A stretch of DNA of 34,883 nt. Origin: Nitrospirota bacterium. Lineage in GTDB: Bacteria; Nitrospirota; Thermodesulfovibrionia; Thermodesulfovibrionales; UBA6898. A model generated the notes under the pieces. It had not been told where the DNA came from, did no database searches, and was given only the letters and a program-made list of their open reading frames with translations. Shown in pieces: positions 1-8,200 of the stretch. The stretch spans positions 1 to 34,883 of the forward strand of contig JACRLQ010000055.1 of NCBI GenBank assembly GCA_016215155.1, read 5' to 3'. A program made the position numbers and the translations under genes. Numbering within the stretch: position 1 is the stretch's first letter; each line of letters opens with the position of its first letter.

Positions 1-185
1 CCTCACCCAAGGTATTTATACTGAAATTTTCCTGTTTACATATTCTCGCTCATCCCATATAATCAGTCAGGGTTTCAGAAACACTTTCGTTTTCTCATGT
101 GATTATTATGAATTCGAGGCGATACTATACGGACGGCGGATATTTTGATATAGTAGCCAGCAGTCTAATACATGTTGGAGAAAAT

Positions 186-698
186 ATGAATAAAATATTT
201 ACACCTAAATTTATAGCGAGCATCCTTTTACAAGTTGTTCTCTTGGGCGGCGTCGTCTTCTTCATCCAAAAATATTTCGAAAACAAATGGGCACCACTAA
301 CTGCCGAAGAAACTTTGAGACGGGAGAATTTTCTGAATGCTAAGAGAGACACATACTTCCAAGCAATTGATATACTTAACAGAGCACTTGCCAATAGTGA
401 ATTTACTGAGAACGGAAAACCGGCCGACCTCTCGCATAGAAATAGAGGTGGCAAATATCCTACTGAATTAGAAGTAAACTCTTGCTTTTCTAAATTGTGC
501 ATATATTCAAGCAATAAAGAAATTCTGAAAACGTATCGTAAATTGTTCGATACAAGTGACAAACAATTAAAACCTATACTTGAAATGGGTAATTTCATTA
601 ATCTTCTTCGCAAGGATTTGGGTTACGAAAATGTCATAGTTGACCCATATCAAAATGAATACCAATTCATCCAAATCCGCAGAAAATATATTCCTTGA
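186..698 (+). CDS. Hypothetical single-pass membrane protein
   Basis: Not recognised. It encodes 170 residues starting at the ATG at 186, chosen because GGAG at 177-180 lies five bases upstream; an in-frame ATG at 99 has no such site. Residues about 10-29 form one hydrophobic segment (rich in I, L, V and F) and the rest is polar, charged and probably helical, so it is likely an inner-membrane anchored protein with a soluble domain. It has only two cysteines and no catalytic motif I can name. The gene is clearly more AT-rich than the genes from 1.8 kb onward, which suggests recent acquisition. No partner gene is adjacent. Confidence is good that it is coding and low for any role. Confidence 0.6.
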   Translation: MNKIFTPKFIASILLQVVLLGGVVFFIQKYFENKWAPLTAEETLRRENFLNAKRDTYFQAIDILNRALANSEFTENGKPADLSHRNRGGKYPTELEVNSCFSKLCIYSSNKEILKTYRKLFDTSDKQLKPILEMGNFINLLRKDLGYENVIVDPYQNEYQFIQIRRKYIP

Positions 699-727
699 TT
701 GCGCTTCAGATACTGCTGGCGCCTCCC

Positions 728-915
728 TCAGACCTTCGACACCTTCACCCTCCACTGCTCCGGCCCTTCCTCAAGATACTCCCAGCCGAAAAGGCCTTCC
801 CTCTCATGCAGGAACTGATAATAAAGCGGTTTGGGGATGGCAATTCGTCAAAGGTGCTGAATATAAGAGGGTGCCTCTCCCTTGGTGCGATAGCTGTGAC
901 ATTTAGCTCTTTCAT
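728..915 (-). pseudogene. Remnant of a DUF2249 domain gene (internal deletion and frameshift)
   Basis: On the minus strand the ATG at 915 follows a GGGAGG site and reads MKELNVTAIAPRERHPLIFS, then TFDEL, in one frame. After about base 840 the similarity continues two bases out of frame as IPKPLYYQFLHEREGLFGWE followed by YLEEGPEQWRVKVSKV and a stop at 728-730. PRERHP..IF..FD.L and PKPLYYQ...WEYLEEGPE.WRV are the two halves of the DUF2249 domain. The middle part with the NDHDP motif (about 14 residues) is missing. The gene therefore looks broken by a deletion that also shifted the frame. DUF2249 proteins are usually small cytoplasmic proteins in anaerobic or nitrogen-oxide gene sets; the function is not settled. 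An FNR-like palindrome lies upstream. Confidence 0.7.
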
Positions 916-998
916 GGTCTGCCTCCCTATGATTAAAGTCTTCTTTTCGCCATATTAGCGATGACTCCGTCTATAGTCTAGCCCTTCCTGCCGCCTTC

Positions 999-1020
999 GG
1001 ATATGATACAGGTCATATCC
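999..1020. promoter_or_regulatory. 22-bp palindrome, FNR/CRP-family-like operator
   Basis: Perfect 8-bp arms GGATATGA and TCATATCC are separated by 6 bp. The core is TGAT-ACAG-GTCA, which has the TGA-N6-TCA spacing of FNR/CRP-family sites. It sits between the divergent DUF2249 remnant (start 915) and the zinc-ribbon gene (start 1086), so it could serve either. A related site is found at 23295. Which regulator binds is not known from the sequence. Confidence 0.5.
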
Positions 1021-1085
1021 TGATAATATCTTATCGCATAAACTAAAAGTAGTAACACAGCCTGATCATAGACGAGGTCCATCAC

Positions 1086-1241
1086 ATGTTAGCATGCCCA
1101 TTTTGCGAAAAAGAGCTTTCAGTCCGGACCACCGGGGGGTGGCAGTGCCAATGCGGAGAGCTTATCCCCTTTGGGCTGGAGACGGACTCGAATGAGAACT
1201 GCGCGAACTGTCCGGTCAGGAACTGCCCCAGACGCGTCTAG
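1086..1241 (+). CDS. Small zinc-ribbon-like protein (51 aa)
   Basis: A short gene of 51 residues starting MLACPFCEKELSVRTTGGWQ and ending at the TAG at 1239-1241. Cysteines are arranged as CPFC (4, 7), CQC (21, 23) and CxxCxxxxC near the C terminus (39, 42, 47), the pattern of a zinc ribbon or a small metal-binding knuckle. GAGG at 1074-1077 gives a usable ribosome site eight bases before the ATG. It probably acts in the cytoplasm; no signal peptide or membrane segment is present. It is preceded by the palindrome at 999-1020, so it may share redox-dependent control. It could also be a short ferredoxin-like or rubredoxin-like protein, but the spacing does not match either well. Confidence 0.6.
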   Translation: MLACPFCEKELSVRTTGGWQCQCGELIPFGLETDSNENCANCPVRNCPRRV

Positions 1242-1272
1242 CCCATCCATTCCCCATTCCTTACGAATTGGC

Positions 1273-1278
1273 TATAAT
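1273..1278 (+). promoter_or_regulatory. Possible -10 element TATAAT for the DUF1456 gene
   Basis: A perfect TATAAT lies 30 bases before the ATG at 1309. No good -35 hexamer is visible 16-18 bases upstream, so the site is only tentative. Confidence 0.35.
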
Positions 1279-1308
1279 AGCTTAAGGCGAATTAATGAGG
1301 AGCTTATA

Positions 1309-1779
1309 ATGACAAAGAATGACATAATCCGAAGGGTCAGGTATGCCCTGGACATAAACGATCCGACCATGATCGAAATCTTCAGACTTGCCGGACATGA
1401 GATTGATCAATCAGCCCTGACCAATCTCCTTAAGAAAGAAACCGACGAAGGCTATGTCGAGTGCGATGACAGGGTCATGGGATATTTTCTCGACGGGTTG
1501 ATCCTTCATAAAAGGGGCAGAAGGGAAACTGGCCCTGAAAAGGAGAACAAACCTGCTTCGCGCCTGACCAATAACGCCATACTGAAAAAACTGAGGATCG
1601 CCCTGGAACTGAAAGAAGAAGACATGGTGGCGGTTTTGAATCTGGCGGATACCGTCATATCAAAATCCGAGCTTTCGGCCCTGTTCAGGAAAGAAGGCCA
1701 CAGAAACTATAAGGAATGCGGGGACCAGTTTCTGAGAAATTTTTTAAAAGGCCTTACCATCCGCTATAGGGGCCTATAG
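1309..1779 (+). CDS. yehS: DUF1456 family protein (YehS-like)
   Basis: The 156-residue protein from the ATG at 1309 matches the length of E. coli YehS. GAGGAG at 1297-1302 fixes the start; an in-frame extension back to 1171 overlaps the preceding gene. Two tandem copies of a roughly 65-residue helical domain are seen. Repeat 1 (about 1-66) starts MTKNDIIRRVRYALDINDP and repeat 2 (about 84-150) starts LTNNAILKKLRIALELKEED. Each ends in a conserved YxECxDxxxxxFLxGL-type segment. The family is cytoplasmic and widespread, with no firmly established biochemical role. It is convergent with the sulfotransferase gene, 44 bases away. Confidence 0.85.
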   Translation: MTKNDIIRRVRYALDINDPTMIEIFRLAGHEIDQSALTNLLKKETDEGYVECDDRVMGYFLDGLILHKRGRRETGPEKENKPASRLTNNAILKKLRIALELKEEDMVAVLNLADTVISKSELSALFRKEGHRNYKECGDQFLRNFLKGLTIRYRGL

Positions 1780-1823
1780 ATCAAACGGACATTGCCGCCT
1801 GGTCGACTCAGGCCGCCGTGGCC

Positions 1824-2924
1824 TCACGCCTCTTTTTTGAACTCTTCAGGAAAGGCGCGATAGAAGAATTCATAGTCGGCCCGGACCTGAGCTTCAGTAA
1901 GGCCGAACCTCTCAAGGTCATATCTGTGGCCGCTTTTGTAGGACTTCTGCGCCTCTGAAGTCAGCCGGATCTCTTCCGCCAGGTTACTGTCCACGGGCTC
2001 CCCGATAAAATTCATGATTTCGTTCGTCATGCCTTCGAAATCCGACATCAGACGCGAATAGGGCACCACCATCAGGTTTCTCCTTTCGACCCTGCCGGTC
2101 TGAAGGTCGTCCACCATGCGCTCCGAAAGCGCCCTAAGCGCTGCGCAGATCCGTCTTATATAGCGGTCCCGTTTCTCTTTGGGGAGACTCCAGAAGCCGA
2201 ACCTCCTGTCAAGCACCCCTGTTACCAGACTAAGCGTTGACGGTATGGTCAAAAGAGGGTCCCGCACACAGAACAGGACCCTGGCCTCGGGAAACCGTAA
2301 AAGAAACCCGGGGAGATCGGCGCTCAGGGAGAAGAACTTCGAGACTATCCGCCTGCCCCCTGTGGCGGCGAGACACCTGCCCCAGATCGCCCTGAGCCAC
2401 CTCGCGTCACGGTCGTGTTTGCCCCGGGCCTTGGGGTCCATGTCAGCCAGCCGGTCGGCCTCATCCCAGGCCAGAAAATAACAGTAGTGGAGAAGGCCGT
2501 CAAAAAAGCGCAGAAAAAGCGCCCCGTCCTCGGTCTCGACCGAATCGAGGGACGTAGGGTGAGGCCCCTCCATATGATGTCTGACCGGGCTTAGTCTGTC
2601 GATCAGACCTTTAACGGGGCGCAGCAATGCCGCGATGGTCGGGGAGGGAAAGAGCATGCGCCAGACGGTCATGCCCGAGCCTACCCCATGATCACAGAGG
2701 AACCTCTGAAGAAAGGTCGTTCCGCTCCTGGGGTTCCCAAGCACCACCACCGGCGAGCTTATGGCATATCTCCGGATCGAAGGGAAGAACAGGTGATCAA
2801 GCGCCATGCCCGCAAGCACCGACAGCCGGATGAACGAAAATGCCACGAATGTCCCGAGCGGGGACAGTCTTTGGCCGAAGGTGCCGGCCACTACCCTGTA
2901 TGCCTCAAGAAAGCGCCTTATCAA
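1824..2924 (-). CDS. Sulfotransferase family protein
   Basis: Likely a PAPS-dependent sulfotransferase of the Sulfotransfer family. The 5'-phosphosulfate-binding loop reads VLGNPRSGTTFLQRFL (about residues 61-76) and the 3'-phosphate-binding segment reads LFCVRDPLLTIPST (about 217-230, with R221 and S229). The open frame runs far upstream inside the ketosynthase gene. I chose a TTG at 2924, four bases after that gene's stop, giving 366 residues; a GTG at 2891 is the alternative. A hydrophobic stretch near residues 23-47 precedes the P-loop-like motif and may attach it to the membrane. It is probably co-transcribed with the FabH-like gene, which suggests that a lipid or ketide product is sulfated. 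The acceptor cannot be read from sequence. Confidence 0.8.
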   Translation of the reverse strand: MIRRFLEAYRVVAGTFGQRLSPLGTFVAFSFIRLSVLAGMALDHLFFPSIRRYAISSPVVVLGNPRSGTTFLQRFLCDHGVGSGMTVWRMLFPSPTIAALLRPVKGLIDRLSPVRHHMEGPHPTSLDSVETEDGALFLRFFDGLLHYCYFLAWDEADRLADMDPKARGKHDRDARWLRAIWGRCLAATGGRRIVSKFFSLSADLPGFLLRFPEARVLFCVRDPLLTIPSTLSLVTGVLDRRFGFWSLPKEKRDRYIRRICAALRALSERMVDDLQTGRVERRNLMVVPYSRLMSDFEGMTNEIMNFIGEPVDSNLAEEIRLTSEAQKSYKSGHRYDLERFGLTEAQVRADYEFFYRAFPEEFKKEA

Positions 2925-2928
2925 GGCC

Positions 2929-3897
2929 TTACCAGCGAAGCACCGCGGCCCCGATAGAAAGCCCGGCCCCGGTCCCGACAAGCAGAACGAGGTCGCCGCG
3001 GTCGACCTTGCCCTGTTTTTCCGAGATCGCAAGGGCCATCGGGATCGACGCGGCAACACAATTGCCGTACTCCCCGATGATCCTCGCGACCTTTGACTTC
3101 TCGGCCCCGTATTTGGCCGCTGAATCCAGCGCGGGACCGGATGCCTGGTGAGGCACGATGAGGGCCAGGTCTTCCCTGGTAACGCAGGCCTCCCCGAATA
3201 CTTCGTCAAGCAGGCCCTGCATATGTTTCCGGGCCAGCCGGTATACGCCCGGGCCGTCCATTTGAAACAGATTGTCCTCGTCCGTGGTCGCGGGATCGAG
3301 CGGGTGTCTCCTCAGACCTCCCCCCCTGACCTCCGTCAGGTGCGCGCCCTCCGGCCAGGTCTTCATCCGCCATGACAGAAGCCCGCTTTTTTGCCCCTCG
3401 GGGGTCGGCTCGATGATGGCAGCGGCAGCGCCGTCGCCAAACAGCGCGGCGCTCTCCGGGCGACTGAAATTCCTCGAACGGGTAGCAACCTCGGCAGAGA
3501 CAATCAAGACACGTTTAGCCATGCCTGAAGAGACCGCGCCGGCTGCGGTCTGAAGCGCCGCGAGAAAGGAAAGACATGTGGCATGCACAGAGTAGCAAGT
3601 CACCCCTTTTAGACCCAATTCGTTCTGTATGAACACAGACGTGTCAGGTATAAACTGCCGCGGTGTCGTAGAGGCGTTTAAGATCAGGTCGGGCGGCGGT
3701 CCGGCGCCGATCGCCTCCCTCGCGGCCTTCGCGGCCATGACCTCAACCGGCTCACGCGAAACGTGGCGTGTCTCGACCCCTGTGCGGGAAATGATCCACT
3801 CCGCGCTGCGGCCGATAAGCGGACCCAACTGGCCCGCAGTCTCAATTTCAGGAGGGACATAGAGCCCCATGCTCGATATTTTTATTCCTACATTCAC
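2929..3897 (-). CDS. 3-oxoacyl-ACP synthase III (FabH-like ketosynthase)
   Basis: A thiolase-fold condensing enzyme of 322 residues, the usual FabH length, when started at the GTG at 3897 (MNVGIKISSMGLYVPPE). An ATG at 4014 would add 39 residues not typical of the family. The triad is intact: C108 in HATCLSF, H250 in VPHQASG and N279 in GEYGNC. GDGAAAAII near 154 and the C-terminal VGTGAGLSIGAAV are family motifs. FabH condenses an acyl-CoA with malonyl-ACP; relatives make beta-lactones, olefins or specialised lipids. No ACP, malonyltransferase or reductase gene is adjacent. With the sulfotransferase immediately downstream, a dedicated lipid or secondary-metabolite step is more likely than housekeeping fatty acid initiation. 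Confidence 0.85.
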   Translation of the reverse strand: MNVGIKISSMGLYVPPEIETAGQLGPLIGRSAEWIISRTGVETRHVSREPVEVMAAKAAREAIGAGPPPDLILNASTTPRQFIPDTSVFIQNELGLKGVTCYSVHATCLSFLAALQTAAGAVSSGMAKRVLIVSAEVATRSRNFSRPESAALFGDGAAAAIIEPTPEGQKSGLLSWRMKTWPEGAHLTEVRGGGLRRHPLDPATTDEDNLFQMDGPGVYRLARKHMQGLLDEVFGEACVTREDLALIVPHQASGPALDSAAKYGAEKSKVARIIGEYGNCVAASIPMALAISEKQGKVDRGDLVLLVGTGAGLSIGAAVLRW

Positions 3898-4046
3898 TAT
3901 TTCATAACCTTCACCGGCACTTACTTTTTCAGCATGGAAAAGAATATCATGCGGCCATGTAATTATCAATTTTACGCCCCGGTTCAGGGGGACCCTCTTG
4001 ACTAAGTCGCCCATATAGGTTAGGATGGGCTGAACAACGGGACTGC

Positions 4047-6206
4047 ATGGAAAACAGAACTCATAGGCTGCGACTGATAATTCGGGATTTTTTTACGAGC
4101 GGGATGTACGACAGATGCGACCCCGCGGTCCTTTACAAGTTCATGATGCTGAACCTGGTCCTGATGATCGGGACCCCCTTTGTCCTGGGTTTCGGCCTCT
4201 TCGATATATACCGCGGCATCCAACCTCTCGGCTACTTCATTACGACCGCCGGGTTTTCTCTGATAGCCTGTTTTTATTTTCTCAGAAAGACGAAAAACTA
4301 TACGCTTGCCGGCTACTTCCTCGTTTTCCTTCTCTTTTGGATGTTTCTCTATCTGCTTGCAACCGGAGGAAGCGGCAATTCCGGAATTCTCTGGTATTAC
4401 TCGTTCCCGCCGATCGTGCTCTTTCTCCTTGGCTTCAGAAGGGGCTCGGCGGTCGTATTCGCGTCACTTCTTGTCTCAGGGGTAATTCTTTATTGGCCGG
4501 GGACCCCTTACCTCTCAGCGACATATTCGGCCGATATCAAACTCAGATTTATTCCAAGCGTGGTAGTCCTGTGGTTTATAACCTCTCTTTTTGAACATAT
4601 CATGACTGCGGCGCTGAAGATAGAGATAAAAAACAACGAATTGAAGGGGACTATCGAAAACCTGAGGAAGGCGGAGGACGCCCTGTCCAAATCGCACGCC
4701 AACCTTCAGACCATCATCGACAATATCGACGCGGTTGTCTATGTCTCTGACATGCAAACATATGAGGTCCTGCTGATCAACAAGTATGTACGTGATATGC
4801 TCGGCGATATCGAGGGCAAGACCTGCTGGCAGACCATGCAGAAAGGTCAGGCCGGCCCCTGCGGTTTCTGTTCGAACGGCAAACTTGTCGGCACGGATGA
4901 CAAGCTTCTTGAGGCCCATAGCTGGACCGTCCAGAACACCCTGAACCACAGGTGGTATGAATGCCGCGACAAGGCGATAAGATGGATGGACGGCCGTCTG
5001 GTGCGAATAGAGATCGCCACCGACATTACAGAGCGCAAAAACCTCGAAGAACAGCTGAGGCACGCCCAAAAAATGGAGGCGGTGGGCATACTTGCCGGAG
5101 GGGTCGCCCATGAGTTCAACAATATACTGACTACCATTAAGGGATCCGCATATATAATAGAGAAAAAATTGTCGGATGATCCCTCTCTAAACAAATACTC
5201 CAGGCAGATTACAGAGTCAATCAATAAGGCGAGCAGCCTTGCCCAGGGACTTCTCGCATTCAGCAGAAAGCAGGCGATAGCCCTCAGACCCCATAACCTG
5301 AACAATATCGTCCTGAGGGTCGAGCCCCTTATTCGCGAGCTTATTGGCGAAGATATCCTGTTGAGCATGGATCTGGGCGACAGGGTCCCGGCCATTATGG
5401 CCGACGGCGGGCAGATAGAACAGGTCCTAATAAACCTGGCGGCAAACGCGAAGGACGCGATGCAGAAAGGGGGCCGGCTCGACATCAGGACGGACGTGGT
5501 CGAGATAACCGAGGCATTCCTGAAAGAACGCGCCTTCGGCGCTCCCGGGAAATACGCCATGGTCCTTGTATCCGACACCGGAACAGGCATGACCGACGAT
5601 ATAAAAGACAAGATTTTTCAGCCGTTTTTTACTACAAAAGAGTTAGGCAAGGGAACGGGACTCGGGCTGTCGATAGTGTATGGAATAATAAGACAGCACA
5701 ACGGGTTTATTGATGTTGAAACCGGGTCCGATGAGGGGACGACATTCAGAATATACATCCCGGCCGTGGAATCGGCTGTTGACGAGCCGTCCGTGCAGTC
5801 CCGGCCCGATGTCGCCGGCGGCAGGGAGACGGTCCTTCTGGCCGAAGACGACGAGGACGCAAGGAAAATAATGTCTGAGGTGCTCAGGTTTGAAGGCTAT
5901 ACAGTCCTCGACGCAATAGACGGAACTGATGCCATCAGGGTATTGCTCGAAAACAAAGACAGAATAGACCTAGCCCTGCTGGATGTCAGGATGCCCAATA
6001 AAGACGGAACAAAGGTATACGACGAGATCAAGACACGTTTCCCTCATATCAGAACGCTCTTTATGAGCGGTTATACGGCTGATGTAATAGAAAGCAGTGA
6101 ATTCAGCAGATTAGGATTAAATTTTATTTCAAAATCCGCCACCCCGGAGGAAATTCTCTTTAAAATACGGGAAATTCTTGACGGACCAAAAGAGGGGGCC
6201 GGGTAA
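4047..6206 (+). CDS. Hybrid sensor histidine kinase with PAS and receiver domains
   Basis: A 719-residue inner-membrane signalling protein. Residues about 32-185 hold five or six hydrophobic helices forming a membrane sensor. A short coiled coil (190-220) leads to a PAS domain (about 218-330) with a CGFC pair at 272-275 that could bind metal or sense redox. The HisKA H-box GGVAHEFNNILT has the phospho-acceptor H355. The ATPase domain shows N-box QVLINLAANAKDAM (459-472), SDTGTGM and GTGLGLSIV. A C-terminal receiver (about 594-715) has acidic pair D601/D602, phospho-acceptor D646 in LLDVRMP and K694 in FISKSA. No DNA-binding output domain is present and no separate regulator gene is adjacent, so it likely passes phosphate to a distant partner. 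It is divergent from the ketosynthase gene. Confidence 0.92.
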   Translation: MENRTHRLRLIIRDFFTSGMYDRCDPAVLYKFMMLNLVLMIGTPFVLGFGLFDIYRGIQPLGYFITTAGFSLIACFYFLRKTKNYTLAGYFLVFLLFWMFLYLLATGGSGNSGILWYYSFPPIVLFLLGFRRGSAVVFASLLVSGVILYWPGTPYLSATYSADIKLRFIPSVVVLWFITSLFEHIMTAALKIEIKNNELKGTIENLRKAEDALSKSHANLQTIIDNIDAVVYVSDMQTYEVLLINKYVRDMLGDIEGKTCWQTMQKGQAGPCGFCSNGKLVGTDDKLLEAHSWTVQNTLNHRWYECRDKAIRWMDGRLVRIEIATDITERKNLEEQLRHAQKMEAVGILAGGVAHEFNNILTTIKGSAYIIEKKLSDDPSLNKYSRQITESINKASSLAQGLLAFSRKQAIALRPHNLNNIVLRVEPLIRELIGEDILLSMDLGDRVPAIMADGGQIEQVLINLAANAKDAMQKGGRLDIRTDVVEITEAFLKERAFGAPGKYAMVLVSDTGTGMTDDIKDKIFQPFFTTKELGKGTGLGLSIVYGIIRQHNGFIDVETGSDEGTTFRIYIPAVESAVDEPSVQSRPDVAGGRETVLLAEDDEDARKIMSEVLRFEGYTVLDAIDGTDAIRVLLENKDRIDLALLDVRMPNKDGTKVYDEIKTRFPHIRTLFMSGYTADVIESSEFSRLGLNFISKSATPEEILFKIREILDGPKEGAG

Positions 6207-6244
6207 AGAAGTGACTGCGAATAATCGGAGCGGCGCCGTCGTCT

Positions 6245-8059
6245 TTACATGTCCACCTTTGTAAGCACCCCGTGGAGCTTTTTGGGCGGGAATTTGTAAA
6301 ATTTGATAAACGGCGGGGTAAGCCGCTTGATCACCGCGAACATCTTCCATATGATGTTCTTCGTCGAGATGTCTTCGAGGCCGTAAAAAACGACCCTTTC
6401 CTCAATCCCCGCCTCTCGCAGGATCTCTTCGACATCGATGACCTCCAGATATCCCATCTGGATCTCGAAGACCCGAAGCCCGGGGGCAAGATCGGCAAGG
6501 AAAAACCCGGTGACGCCGTACGGGTCGTCCCTCTTGATAATCGATATGAATATATTGTCATCATATATTATCCCGTGAAAAAACATCGTCTGGGTGACAT
6601 AAAACGGTATAAGGGCCACATCCTTCAGGAGATACAGCACGCTGCCGTCGATCCGCGAGGAGGTCGAGTAGACCCTCCTGAACTTAAGGATGAACGACTC
6701 AAGCGGCATGAAGTCCATCATCCTGTAGAGCTTTTTCTGTCCCTCGGTATAGAGGAATATGGTGCATAAAGGAACGGAAGCGAGGATTAAAGACCAGTAA
6801 CCGCCGTGCGGGATTTTATAGAAGTTCGAGCCGAGATACATAAGGTCAATGAAGGTAACGACCACGGAGATCGCCGCAAACATCGGCTTTTTCTTCTGAT
6901 AGAAGATCCATATCATCATAAACCCGGTCAGGGTCATCGTCCCAGTGACGGCAAGACCGTAGGCCGCGGCCAGGCTGCTCGAAGCCCGGAACTCAAGCAT
7001 GATAAAAAGGACCGCCGCCAGGAGCGCCCAGTTCACCGACCCTATATATATCTGGGACCGCCGCTCGTGGGAGGTGTAATCCACCTTGAACATAGGCATA
7101 ACGCGAGTCGTGATGCCCTGGTAGACTATCGAGAACATCCCGCTTATCATCGCCTGGGAGGCGATGATGGTCGCCATGATGGAAAGAAGAAGAAACGGCA
7201 CATAAATCATTCCGGCGTAATGAAAGACCATCTCAAAAAGGATGTTCTTTGCGCCCGGATGCATCAGCAGGAAGGCCCCCTGCCCCAGGTAGTTTAAGAC
7301 CAGGGCGACGAAGACACCGGCCCATGCCTGCCTGATCGGCTTTGCTCCAAGGTGCCCCATATCGGCGTAGAGGGCCTCTCCTCCGGTGGCGCAGAGGATT
7401 ATCTCACCGAGGGCGATAAAGCCCTTCATCCCGTTATGCGCAAGGAACTGCAATCCATAATATGGGTTCAACGCCTTCATGACCTGGGGGACCTCCATAA
7501 TTGCCGTGACCCCAAACCCTATCAAAGAGGTAAACCATATGATCATCAAAGGTCCGAATGCGCCCGCGACCTTTTCCGTGCCCCTGCTCTGGATCATAAA
7601 CAGCAGGATCGCGATTACCATCGAGACAATCACTATGACCGTCTTGGGCAGATTTTCCAGCCCGGGGATAAGGACCGCCCCCTCGACCGCACTCAGGATA
7701 CTGATGGCGGGTGTTATTACCCCGTCGCCCATCAGAAGCGATACCCCGACAAACGAGAGTATGGAAACTACAATAATTTTCTTTTTTGACTTAAGGCCGG
7801 AAGACAGAATCTCCTTAAGCACGATAGTGCCGCCCTCGCCCCGCCGGCTCAGGTTCATCGCTATCCAGGCATACTGTATCGTCACGAGCGTCAGGAGGGT
7901 CCATACGATGAGCGACAGCACACCTATGACGTTGTCCGCGGTCGGCTTTAAAATAAGAAAAACAACGGTAAGCGTATATATGGGGCTCGTCCCAATGTCG
8001 CCGAATACCAGCCCCAGGGACTTCAATATCCCCTGAAATGTCGTCTGTTTGTCCTGCAT
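6245..8059 (-). CDS. kup: Kup/HAK/KT potassium transporter
   Basis: A 604-residue inner-membrane K+ uptake protein. The N-terminal signature GDIGTSPIY (20-28) is diagnostic for the Kup family. About twelve membrane helices follow up to roughly residue 450, then a cytoplasmic C-terminal domain of about 150 residues. The ATG at 8059 is preceded by AGGAAGGG, a good ribosome site, so I prefer it to an in-frame ATG at 8125. Length and helix layout agree with family members of 600-640 residues. It works as a K+/H+ symporter in characterised relatives. It is divergent from the LOG-family gene across 141 bases and convergent with the sensor kinase with only 38 bases between. Confidence 0.93.
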   Translation of the reverse strand: MQDKQTTFQGILKSLGLVFGDIGTSPIYTLTVVFLILKPTADNVIGVLSLIVWTLLTLVTIQYAWIAMNLSRRGEGGTIVLKEILSSGLKSKKKIIVVSILSFVGVSLLMGDGVITPAISILSAVEGAVLIPGLENLPKTVIVIVSMVIAILLFMIQSRGTEKVAGAFGPLMIIWFTSLIGFGVTAIMEVPQVMKALNPYYGLQFLAHNGMKGFIALGEIILCATGGEALYADMGHLGAKPIRQAWAGVFVALVLNYLGQGAFLLMHPGAKNILFEMVFHYAGMIYVPFLLLSIMATIIASQAMISGMFSIVYQGITTRVMPMFKVDYTSHERRSQIYIGSVNWALLAAVLFIMLEFRASSSLAAAYGLAVTGTMTLTGFMMIWIFYQKKKPMFAAISVVVTFIDLMYLGSNFYKIPHGGYWSLILASVPLCTIFLYTEGQKKLYRMMDFMPLESFILKFRRVYSTSSRIDGSVLYLLKDVALIPFYVTQTMFFHGIIYDDNIFISIIKRDDPYGVTGFFLADLAPGLRVFEIQMGYLEVIDVEEILREAGIEERVVFYGLEDISTKNIIWKMFAVIKRLTPPFIKFYKFPPKKLHGVLTKVDM

Positions 8060-8200
8060 ACCCTTCCTGACTTGCCTCGTATTTATAAAAGAATATATTT
8101 TATACCTCCCCCACGGACTAAACAAGTGAAATCATGGGCCGTGTCAAAATCATCTTCCCGTTTCTTGACAAAGAAACGACCCCCTGCTAGATTAGACCCC

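Noticed and set aside
640-958. Plus-strand frames of 87-88 residues over the DUF2249 remnant
   Set aside because: They are antisense to recognisable DUF2249 sequence and have Pro/Ser-rich, low-information content.
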